A stretch of 7,487 nucleotides of DNA from assembly GCA_001803705.1 (NCBI GenBank), contig MHDY01000028.1, forward strand, positions 348-7,834. The letters run 5' to 3'. The stretch comes from Nitrospirae bacterium GWC2_56_14 (GTDB taxonomy: Bacteria > Nitrospirota > UBA9217). Every line of letters starts with the position of its first letter. The first letter of the stretch is position 1. The notes below the pieces were generated by a model. That model searched no databases and was not told the DNA's origin. It saw only the letters and a list, made by a program, of their open reading frames with translations. Shown here piece by piece: positions 1 to 6,050 of this stretch. Position numbers and translations under genes: made by a program.

Positions 1-1049
1 TCGAGCTCGCCGCTCTTTTCTCCCACCGCCACCATCTGGATCACCACCGGCGGGAAAAGGCCGCTTCGCCGGAGCGGGTCAGCGATGGGTTCGCCTTCGC
101 GCACGTTCTCGCGCGCCCGGTGCACGGCGTTGGCCAGCACGGTGTTCCCCACCACGCTCTTCACGATATCGAGTGCCGCCAGCGCCGGGACCCCGCTTTC
201 GAGCAGCGTCCCCAGAGTGCGCGTAAAACGCGATACCGCGATCATCCTGATGAGTCCGCCGAAGACCGGCATGCGCAAAAGCCAGCCGTCCAGCGCTTCC
301 TTGCCAGCAGGCGTCCTGAAATGGCGCCTGACATAGTAGGCCGCACCAACCAGGGCGAGTATCAGTGCCCACCAGTAGGACGACAGGAAGTTCACGATCC
401 AGAGCAACATGAGGGTGATGAACGGCAGCTGCTGGTTCATGTCCTGGAACATGCCGGTCACCCGCGGCATGACGAAGGCGAAAAGAAAGAACAATACGCC
501 GATGCCGATAAGCGACATGAGCGCGGGATAGGCCAGGGCTGCGGCGAGCTTGCCGCGGAACCGCACCTGCTCGTCGAGGAAATCGGACAGCCGGTCGAGC
601 GTGATCTCCAGCGTACCGCTCGTCTCTCCGGCCGAGACCATGTTCACAAAGAGGTCGGAAAAAGCCTTCGGGTTTGCCTTGAGCGCGTCGGCAAGCGAGG
701 AGCCTTCCCGGACCGAATCGCGCACCGAAGAAAGCGCGGATTTCAGCGCTTCGCTCTCCTCCTGCTCCACCAGCAGGCTCAGGGAATCCATGAGCGGCAG
801 GCCCGACGAGAGCAGCGTGGCAAGCTGGCGTGTGGCATTGGCCACATCGCCCAGCCGCACCCGTCCGGCCGTGGTGAAGTTCCAGGTCCCGCTGGCACGC
901 GTACGGGCCGTTGAGGCTTCCTGGATCTCGAGCACCACGACGCCGTCTTTTTTGAGCCTGGCCCTGACCGCCTTGAGGCTCTCGCCGTCCTGGACCCCGG
1001 AAAGCTTCTTCCCCAGGGAGGAAACACCTTTATATTCGTAGACAGGCAT
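1..1049 (-). CDS. gspF: T2SS inner-membrane platform protein GspF (3' end beyond window)
   Basis: GspF is the polytopic inner-membrane platform of the type II secretion system; it couples the GspE ATPase to pseudopilus assembly. Reading from ATG at 1049-1047, the frame stays open to the left edge, giving 349 residues (start MPVYEYKGVS) of a family usually near 400, so roughly 55 residues and the last membrane helix are missing. The first T2SSF domain spans about residues 65-190 (TRQLATLLSSGLPLMDSL, then VNMVSAGETSGTLE). Hydrophobic segments lie near 175-195 and 211-240. The second T2SSF repeat starts near 270 (SRFTRTLGTLLESGVPAL) and reaches MVAVGEKSGEL at the edge. The motif VSAGE/VAVGE occurs once per repeat, as expected for the duplicated domain. 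No Shine-Dalgarno sequence lies directly upstream of the ATG; the 91-bp gap to gspE is filled with heptad repeats. Family assignment is secure. Confidence 0.96.
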   Translation of the reverse strand, partial: MPVYEYKGVSSLGKKLSGVQDGESLKAVRARLKKDGVVVLEIQEASTARTRASGTWNFTTAGRVRLGDVANATRQLATLLSSGLPLMDSLSLLVEQEESEALKSALSSVRDSVREGSSLADALKANPKAFSDLFVNMVSAGETSGTLEITLDRLSDFLDEQVRFRGKLAAALAYPALMSLIGIGVLFFLFAFVMPRVTGMFQDMNQQLPFITLMLLWIVNFLSSYWWALILALVGAAYYVRRHFRTPAGKEALDGWLLRMPVFGGLIRMIAVSRFTRTLGTLLESGVPALAALDIVKSVVGNTVLANAVHRARENVREGEPIADPLRRSGLFPPVVIQMVAVGEKSGEL

Positions 1050-1139
1050 AATGGTAAATCAGAAGTCAGGAGTCAGAAATCAGGAGTCAGAAGAAAGTCT
1101 CCTGGCTCCTGGCTACTGGCCTCTGGCTCCCGTCTCCTT
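1050..1139 (-). promoter_or_regulatory. Possible hairpin-bridged ribosome binding site of gspF
   Basis: In the minus-strand mRNA, four heptads (1126 down to 1099) can pair with four heptads (1086 down to 1059) across a 12-nt loop (1087-1098). This gives about 28 positions, mostly paired when G-U pairs are allowed. GGGAG (plus-strand ctccc, 1127-1131) abuts the 5' foot of this stem, and the 3' foot is followed by nine nucleotides, TTTACCATT, then ATG. If the stem forms, GGGAG sits about 9 nt from the start codon. A second purine motif, AAGGAG (1134-1139), lies just after the gspE stop. The pairing is read from sequence by eye; the role in translation is inference. Confidence 0.4.
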
Positions 1140-1140
1140 G
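1059..1140. repeat. Two opposed blocks of 7-bp tandem repeats between gspE and gspF
   Basis: On the plus strand, 1060-1094 is five heptads of the type CAGAAGT/CAGGAGT. After a 4-nt junction, 1099-1140 is six heptads of the type CTCCTGG (CTCCTGG twice, CTACTGG, CCTCTGG, CTCCCGT, CTCCTTG). The blocks are roughly reverse complements of each other, so the array forms an inverted repeat built of direct repeats. It fills nearly the whole gspE-gspF gap, stopping at the gspE stop codon. Similar degenerate CAGGAGT-type heptads are, from memory, common intergenic repeats in some environmental bacterial genomes. It is not a CRISPR: units are too short and there are no spacers. Confidence 0.85.
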
Positions 1141-2829
1141 CTATTGCGATTCCCTCTGCGTCACCCGCACGACTTCTTCGACGGACGTAATGCCCTTGAG
1201 CACCTTGGTGGCTCCGTCCTGGCGCAGGGTCTGCATTCCCTTTTCCACGGCCAGGGCCTTGATCGTGGATGAATCGTTGCTCTTCATGATGAGCTGCCGG
1301 ATATCGTCATCGAGAAGAAGCAGTTCGTAGATGGCGCTCCTGCCGAGATAGCCGGTATGGAAACAGGCATCGCACCCTTTGGCGCGATAGACCGTTGCGC
1401 CTTCGCCCCCGGTCCTGATCTCCAGTTCGGAGCGTTCGGAAGGGGTCAGTTCATAGGGCTCGCGGCAGTGGGTGCAGAGCACCCGCACCAGCCGCTGGGC
1501 AAGGACCGCCATGACCGATGAGGAAATGAGGAAGGGCTCGATCTTCATGTCGATCAATCTCGTCACCGCGCCTGCCGAATCGTTCGTGTGAAGCGTGGAA
1601 AAGACGAGGTGGCCCGTGAGCGCGGCCTGGATCGCGATCTCGGCGGTCTCGGAATCGCGGATCTCGCCCACCAGGATCACATCAGGGTCCTGCCTGAGCA
1701 CGGACCGGAGCCCGGCGGCAAAGGTCAGATGGATCTTGGGGTTCACCTGGATCTGGCCGATGCCCTTGAGCTGGTACTCGATGGGGTCCTCGATGGTAAT
1801 GATGTTCTTGTCGGGCGCGTTGATCTTCGAGAGCGCGCCGTAGAGCGTCGTGGTCTTGCCGCTTCCCGTGGGGCCCGTCACCAGGACGATCCCGTGGGGG
1901 CGGGTGATCAGTTCGTTGAACCGGTCCAGATTATCGCCGGAGAACCCGATCTGTTCGAGCGGCAAGAGGGCGCTTTCGCGGTAGAGCAGCCGGAGCACGA
2001 TGCGCTCGCCGAATGCCGTGGGCACGATGGAAACGCGGATGTCCACGTCCTTGCCGCCGATCTTGATCCGCATGCCGCCGTCCTGGGGCAGCCGCTTCTC
2101 GGCGATGTTCAGTTCCGCCATGATCTTGATGCGCGACGCAATGCTGGCCTGGAACCGCTTCTGGATCGTCAGGATGTTATAGAGGATGCCGTCGATGCGG
2201 AACCGCGCCACCACGTCCTTTTCGAAGGCTTCGATGTGGATATCGCTGGCCCGCTCGCGGATCGCCTGCGAAAGGAGCGAGTTCACCAGCCTGATGATCG
2301 GCGCATCGTCCGTGACATCGAGCAGGTCCGCGGGCTCGTCAAGCTCGGCCGCAAGGAACGACAGTTCGTCCTCTTCCATTTCCTGCGCCGTGTCCTCGGC
2401 CTTGTTCATGTCTTCGCTGTGCAGTCGGTTGATCGTATCGAGGATCGTTTCGGCAGGGGCGAGACAGAGCGCAATATCGGCGCCCAGCAGCACCCGGAGG
2501 TCGTCAAGGGTGGAGAGCAGGAGCGGTTCGGCGGTTGCGGCGATGATCGTGCCGTTCTCCTGACGGATCGGCAGGACCACCGCTTTCTTGGCATAGGTGA
2601 TCGGGACCCGGAGCGCCAGTTCGCGGTCGATCTCTCCGAGTTCGGCGACAAAGGGCAGGCCGAGCTGGATGCCGAGCGCGGTGAGGACCTCCGCTTCCGT
2701 CACGAGGTTGAGGCGCGAAAGGATCGTACCGATGCGGCCGCCGCGCTTCTTCTGGAGTTCCAGCGCTTTTTTCAGCCGGTCGGGCGTCAGTCCGGACTCA
2801 ACGAGTATCTCGCCGAGCAGACGTTTCAC
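1141..2829 (-). CDS. gspE: T2SS assembly ATPase GspE
   Basis: GspE is the cytoplasmic AAA+-like hexameric ATPase that powers pseudopilus assembly on the GspF/GspL platform. The 562-residue product has an MshEN/GspE N-terminal domain (about 1-135, LGEILVESGLTPDRLKKAL), an acidic linker (about 140-175), then the N2 and catalytic domains. Visible motifs are Walker A GPTGSGKT (319-326), the Asp box IEDPIEYQ (346-353), Walker B DVILVGEIRD (383-392) and the His box LTGHLVFSTLHTND (404-417). A tetracysteine zinc site is formed by CTHC (452-455) and CDAC (486-489), typical of GspE/PilB. All key residues are present. The start is GTG (2829-2827), overlapping the gspD stop by 4 bp (GTGA), with AAAGGA about 6 nt upstream, so translation is probably coupled to gspD. 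PilB/MshE is the main alternative, but the neighbours gspC, gspD and gspF settle it. Confidence 0.97.
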   Translation of the reverse strand: MKRLLGEILVESGLTPDRLKKALELQKKRGGRIGTILSRLNLVTEAEVLTALGIQLGLPFVAELGEIDRELALRVPITYAKKAVVLPIRQENGTIIAATAEPLLLSTLDDLRVLLGADIALCLAPAETILDTINRLHSEDMNKAEDTAQEMEEDELSFLAAELDEPADLLDVTDDAPIIRLVNSLLSQAIRERASDIHIEAFEKDVVARFRIDGILYNILTIQKRFQASIASRIKIMAELNIAEKRLPQDGGMRIKIGGKDVDIRVSIVPTAFGERIVLRLLYRESALLPLEQIGFSGDNLDRFNELITRPHGIVLVTGPTGSGKTTTLYGALSKINAPDKNIITIEDPIEYQLKGIGQIQVNPKIHLTFAAGLRSVLRQDPDVILVGEIRDSETAEIAIQAALTGHLVFSTLHTNDSAGAVTRLIDMKIEPFLISSSVMAVLAQRLVRVLCTHCREPYELTPSERSELEIRTGGEGATVYRAKGCDACFHTGYLGRSAIYELLLLDDDIRQLIMKSNDSSTIKALAVEKGMQTLRQDGATKVLKGITSVEEVVRVTQRESQ

Positions 2830-4832
2830 CGCTGGTCCTTTGCAGGAACGGTTGATGGTTCCGGGGTCGGCGCGGTGGCGGTCGGTGCGGTGGTGACCGC
2901 TCCTGTTTCCGCGGGGGCGCCCGTTTCCGCGTTTGCGGACGGCTTATGCTTCACGAGCGGTTCAGCGTCCTTTTTCTCGATATGATACTCCTTGCGGAAA
3001 TCCTCCATAACGTCGGCTTTGCGGCGGGTGATCTCCTCGGCATCGTGCTCGTTCTTGATGATGTAGGGCGTGATGAAGATCATAAGATTGGTCTTCTCGA
3101 CCCGCGAAGTCCTGTACTTGAACAGCCAGCCGAGAATGGGGATGTCGCCCAGGAACGGGACCTTGCTCTCGCTCGAGGTCACATTGTCCCGGATCAATCC
3201 GCCGATGACCATGGTCTCGCGGTCCTTGACCACCACGGTCGTGGTCGCCGACCGCTTGTTGGTGATGAAACCGGTCGCGTTCGTGGCGGAGGCCGCGACC
3301 ACGTCGGAGATCTCCTGGTTGATCTCCAAGCGGACATTGTCGTCGGAAGATATCTGGGGCGTGATCGCGAGCTTGATGCCCACATCCTTGCGTTCGATCT
3401 GCTGGAAGATGCCCTGCGTACCGGTCGTCGCGTTCTGGGTCTGGCCGACCGTGAACGGCACGTTCTGGCCGACCATGATCTCGGCCTTCTGGTTGTCCGT
3501 GGTGAGAATGTTCGGCGTGGACAGCACGTTCACATCGCCGTCGGTCTGGAGCGCGCGCAGAAGCGCGCCGATGTTCAGGAAGTCCTGGCCATTATACCGA
3601 AAGGTCCCCTTGATCGCCCCGATGGCAAGGCCGTTCATTGAACCAAATGCCGCCGGTCCGCCCACCACGACGTTCCCGATGTTGCCGAAGTTCGTGCCGC
3701 CCAGGGGAGTGATCGGCGCGCCGGGCCCCGACTGGATCTGCTGAGGAGCGTACAGGAATTCGAAACCGAGCTCGCGCTGCTTCTGCAGGCTCATCTCGAT
3801 GATGGCTGCTTCCACATACACCTGCCGGCGCCGGATATCAAGCTTCTGGATCACTTCCTTGACGGTCTCGTAATCGCCCGGCGAAGCCACGATGATCATC
3901 GAGTTGGTCGACTTGTCCGACGATATCGTGACGGCGCCTTCGAGGATGCTTGAAGGACCGGCCGCTGCCCCGCCCGCGGGCGGGACCGGAAGACGGGAGA
4001 CGAGCGCGGCCATGCCCTTGGCGATCTCCTCGGCATTGGCATGTTTAAGATAGTACACATTGATCTTGCCCTTGCCCTCGGTGGCGGCCACGTCCATGGC
4101 CTTGACCAGGCTTTCGATCTTCCTGATGTTCGACACCGAATCGGTGATGATCAGCGAGTTGGTCGGGGCATAGGCGATCAGGGAACCGTCCTTGCTCATG
4201 AGCGGCGACAGCGCCCGCGTGATCTCCAGTGGGCTGACGTAGGACATGCGGATGAGCTGGGTCACGTACCCTTCACCGCCGAACCGGCCGTTCTGATACA
4301 CTTTGAGGCCGCTCTGCCGGGCCTGGGCCGAAGGAATGATGCGAACGACCTTGCCGTCCTCGATGGCGGTGAACCCTTTGATCTCCAGTGCGGACTGAAA
4401 CACCTGGTAGGCCTCTTCGGGCGAGATCCGCGTCGGGGTCATCAGCGTCACTTTGCCGACCACGCGTTCGTCGAGAATGAAGTTCTTGCGCGTCAGTTCG
4501 CTCATCACCTTGATCAGCGCGCCGATCTCAATGTTTGTGAAATTCAGGGCGATGAAATCCTCCCCGCGCCTTGACCTCGTTGTTTCGATCTTTTTTGCCG
4601 GGGATGCAGGAACGGGAGGAGGAGATGATGGAGCAGCCTCCTGTGCTGAAGGAGACGGCTGGACACCCTCCGGTTCGGAAGGAGGCGCCGGGGCAACCTC
4701 CGGTACAGCAGAAGGCGGAGGAGCAACCTCCTCCTGTTCAGAGGGAGGAGGCGGAGGTGGAACAACCTCCTGAGCAGATGCAACGCTTGTTATGACAAAC
4801 CCCGCAAGGAGCAGGGCCATTGTTTTTTTCAC
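2826..4832 (-). CDS. gspD: T2SS outer-membrane secretin GspD
   Basis: GspD forms the multimeric outer-membrane channel through which folded proteins leave the periplasm. The 668-residue product has a Sec signal peptide (MKKTMALLLAGFVITSVASA, cleavage near residue 20). A Pro/Glu/Ser-rich stretch covers about 21-80. The N0 domain is about 90-168 (IALNFTNIEIGALIKVMSEL), and N1-N3 are about 185-335 (LIAYAPTNSLIITDS; YYLKHANAEEIAKGM; DKSTNSMIIVASPGDYE). The secretin core is about 336-592 (VYVEAAIIEMSLQKQRELGF; VLSTPNILTTDNQKAEIMVG; MVIGGLIRD; VPFLGDIPILGWLFK; LMIFITPYII). A tail of about 75 residues ends Ala/Thr/Pro-rich. The GTG start (4832-4830) is preferred over the ATG four codons on because GGAGG sits 6 nt upstream and it gives the lysine-containing n-region. 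The 144-bp gap to gspC contrasts with its 4-bp overlap with gspE. The two low-complexity extensions are unusual for GspD. Confidence 0.96.
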   Translation of the reverse strand: MKKTMALLLAGFVITSVASAQEVVPPPPPPSEQEEVAPPPSAVPEVAPAPPSEPEGVQPSPSAQEAAPSSPPPVPASPAKKIETTRSRRGEDFIALNFTNIEIGALIKVMSELTRKNFILDERVVGKVTLMTPTRISPEEAYQVFQSALEIKGFTAIEDGKVVRIIPSAQARQSGLKVYQNGRFGGEGYVTQLIRMSYVSPLEITRALSPLMSKDGSLIAYAPTNSLIITDSVSNIRKIESLVKAMDVAATEGKGKINVYYLKHANAEEIAKGMAALVSRLPVPPAGGAAAGPSSILEGAVTISSDKSTNSMIIVASPGDYETVKEVIQKLDIRRRQVYVEAAIIEMSLQKQRELGFEFLYAPQQIQSGPGAPITPLGGTNFGNIGNVVVGGPAAFGSMNGLAIGAIKGTFRYNGQDFLNIGALLRALQTDGDVNVLSTPNILTTDNQKAEIMVGQNVPFTVGQTQNATTGTQGIFQQIERKDVGIKLAITPQISSDDNVRLEINQEISDVVAASATNATGFITNKRSATTTVVVKDRETMVIGGLIRDNVTSSESKVPFLGDIPILGWLFKYRTSRVEKTNLMIFITPYIIKNEHDAEEITRRKADVMEDFRKEYHIEKKDAEPLVKHKPSANAETGAPAETGAVTTAPTATAPTPEPSTVPAKDQR

Positions 4833-4976
4833 GCTGAGCCTCCGGTATAAGAATTACGACAGTAACTGCCAGTTCGGGAATGCACAGTGACACCCAGGAA
4901 CACTGAAGGATTATGATACAGATTGAATCCTGAGGAAAAAGCCTTAGCCCTGCGGCTGTTCACGGGATGCCCAGGG
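4833..4976 (-). other. gspC-gspD intergenic gap with short inverted repeats
   Basis: This 144-bp non-coding stretch separates gspC from gspD. It holds a perfect 11-bp palindrome AACTGCCAGTT (4864-4874), a CAGTG/CACTG inverted pair (4885-4889 and 4901-4905) and, just before gspD, a clear GGAGG ribosome binding site. A weak minus-strand -10-like CATAAT has no convincing -35 partner, so I do not call an internal promoter. The ten bases TTCCTGGGTG (minus strand, 4900-4891) also occur in the gspC leader. Confidence 0.5.
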
Positions 4977-5813
4977 TCAGCGGATCTCGTAGCTCAGCGT
5001 CTGGCGCTGGCCGTTGCGCATAAGATCGATGGTAATGTTCTTCTCTTCCTTCAGCCCCTGGTAGAGCTGGAAAAATTTGCCGGGATCGTCAACGTCCTGC
5101 GCGTTGACCTTCTGGATCACATCGCCGTTCTTGATCCCGATCTTCTCATAAATGCTTCCGGCCACGATCTCGCTGATGCGGAACCCGACGGTCTTCCCCG
5201 CCTCCATGTACGGCAGGGCGCGCGCCTGGGTCAGGATCTGGCTCATATTCTCGGAGCTCGCGGCAACCTCCCGCTGGTCCAGCATCCACTTGTTACTGGA
5301 CAACTGCCGCACGCCGGACGCGGCATTCGCCGTAGGAGTTGCCATGACGATCTTCGTGTCGTCCACCATCTCAAGTACGGTTATCGAACCGTCTTCCCGC
5401 TTCAGCGATACGCTGCTGCGCATCACCTTTACGATCCGTGAACCATCTGGCAGTTTCTCGTTGAGCCGGTAAAAGGACTGCGGGTTCGCGGGGCTGTCGA
5501 GCACGGCGCCCGAGAAGTGCTCCCCCTCGATGGTCCCGATCAGAACGTACACGGACGGCGCCGAAGCCTGGCTCGGACCACCCGAAGGGCCTTTGCCCTC
5601 GCCGAAAAGACCCCGTTCGAGGATGGATGAATAGTCGCTCAATTCCCGCCGCGGTTCAAGCGTCGGACGGTTGCGCTCTAGGGGCGAGGTGATCTTCGGC
5701 GCCGCTTCCAGGCTCCTCCCGATCACGGCGTCCACGGTATCAGCAAGAAAATATGCCGACACCGTGAGGAGAGCAATAAGGATGAGATTGTAGATGGTTT
5801 TTTCTTCTTTCAT
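4977..5813 (-). CDS. gspC: T2SS inner-membrane clamp protein GspC (PDZ type)
   Basis: GspC links the inner-membrane assembly platform to the periplasmic N0 domain of the GspD secretin and helps select substrates. The 278-residue product has a short charged cytoplasmic N-terminus (MKEEKT), one membrane helix at about 8-28 and a linker. The homology region is about 58-150 (LSDYSSILERGLFGEG; VYVLIGTIEG; GAVLDSPANPQSFYRLNEKL; ITVLEM). A C-terminal PDZ domain covers about 203-278 (VGFRISEIVAGSIYEKIGIK, NGDVIQKVNAQDVDD, ITIDLMRNGQRQTLSYEIR). Length and order match PulC/OutC-type GspC with PDZ rather than coiled coil. The ATG start (5813-5811) has AGGT about 7 nt upstream. It is first in the operon, directly downstream of a consensus promoter. 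The PDZ and HR features plus gspD next door make the call firm, although primary sequence in this family is poorly conserved. Confidence 0.93.
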   Translation of the reverse strand: MKEEKTIYNLILIALLTVSAYFLADTVDAVIGRSLEAAPKITSPLERNRPTLEPRRELSDYSSILERGLFGEGKGPSGGPSQASAPSVYVLIGTIEGEHFSGAVLDSPANPQSFYRLNEKLPDGSRIVKVMRSSVSLKREDGSITVLEMVDDTKIVMATPTANAASGVRQLSSNKWMLDQREVAASSENMSQILTQARALPYMEAGKTVGFRISEIVAGSIYEKIGIKNGDVIQKVNAQDVDDPGKFFQLYQGLKEEKNITIDLMRNGQRQTLSYEIR

Positions 5814-5830
5814 GGCCTTTACCTGTTTCC

Positions 5831-5846
5831 GGGTGTCCGTGCACCC
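5831..5846 (-). promoter_or_regulatory. Hairpin at the 5' end of the predicted gspC leader
   Basis: GGGTG and CACCC (5831-5835 and 5842-5846) form a 5-bp stem with a 6-nt loop. It lies at or within one base of the predicted transcription start and ends about 17 nt before the gspC ATG. It could be an mRNA 5' stabilising element or an operator half-site pair. The pairing is seen; the function is not known. Confidence 0.4.
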
Positions 5847-5851
5847 AGGAA

Positions 5852-5880
5852 ATTATACTCTTTGGGGCACGGCTTGTCAA
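5852..5880 (-). promoter_or_regulatory. Perfect-consensus sigma-70 promoter of the gsp operon
   Basis: On the minus strand, TTGACA (plus-strand 5875-5880) and TATAAT (plus-strand 5852-5857) are separated by exactly 17 bp (5858-5874). Both hexamers match the housekeeping consensus 6 of 6. Transcription would begin near 5845 and give a leader of about 30 nt before the gspC ATG at 5813. This predicts strong, basal transcription of the T2SS operon. Confidence 0.85.
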
Positions 5881-5897
5881 TTCCTAACTGTTTGACG

Positions 5898-5913
5898 GGA
5901 AAAGGCTTTTTCC
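5898..5913 (-). terminator. Short A/T-stem hairpin upstream of the gspC promoter (weak)
   Basis: GGAAAA and TTTTCC pair across 4 nt (5898-5903 and 5908-5913), just before the gspC -35. With the U-tract at 5937-5943 and the palindrome at 5959-6036 it lies in the 3' region of the amidotransferase transcript. Together these may stop or slow read-through into gsp. Alone it is a poor intrinsic terminator. Confidence 0.25.
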
Positions 5914-5958
5914 TTGCCTCAGACAGGGACGGCAACAAAAAAAGTAACTCCTTAGATC

Positions 5959-6036
5959 AGCCGCGAAAGAACGCAAAGCTCAAAAAATACAAAGCGTTTT
6001 CATTTCTCTTTGCGTTCTCTGCTTTCTTTTGCGGCT
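5959..6036. repeat. Large imperfect palindrome with AACGCAAAG / CTTTGCGTT arms
   Basis: The left arm, 5959-5978, reads AGCCGCGAAAGAACGCAAAG. Its reverse complement recurs in the right arm at 6008-6036 (CTTTGCGTTCT, a 9-nt insertion, then TTTGCGGCT with one mismatch). The AT-rich spacer is 29 bp. It begins 14 bp after the amidotransferase stop codon, and a T7 run follows on the minus strand (5937-5943). Low GC compared with the genes and long arms suggest a dispersed palindromic repeat, perhaps reused as a 3' stem-loop for the upstream gene. Copies elsewhere in the genome cannot be seen here. Confidence 0.6.
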
Positions 6037-6050
6037 TTTCCTGTCGGGAA

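Noticed and set aside
120..914. A 264-codon plus-strand open frame opposite gspF
   Set aside because: Charged, His/Gln/Arg-rich composition typical of an antisense shadow; the minus-strand GspF reading has clear domains over the same bases.
1060..1140. Heptad array as a CRISPR
   Set aside because: Units are 7 bp with no spacers; it is a degenerate tandem repeat.
1588..2985. A 465-codon open frame on the plus strand opposite gspE and the gspD 3' end
   Set aside because: It lies antisense to an intact, motif-complete gspE, has Arg/Asp/Gly-rich shadow composition and no recognisable domain. High GC keeps antisense frames open.
4818..4820. ATG as the gspD start
   Set aside because: GGAGG is spaced correctly for the GTG at 4832-4830, and the ATG would remove the basic n-region of the signal peptide.
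4905..4960. Internal promoter and terminator in the gspC-gspD gap
   Set aside because: CATAAT lacks a convincing -35, and the AGCC/GGCT hairpin before a T run has only a 4-bp stem.
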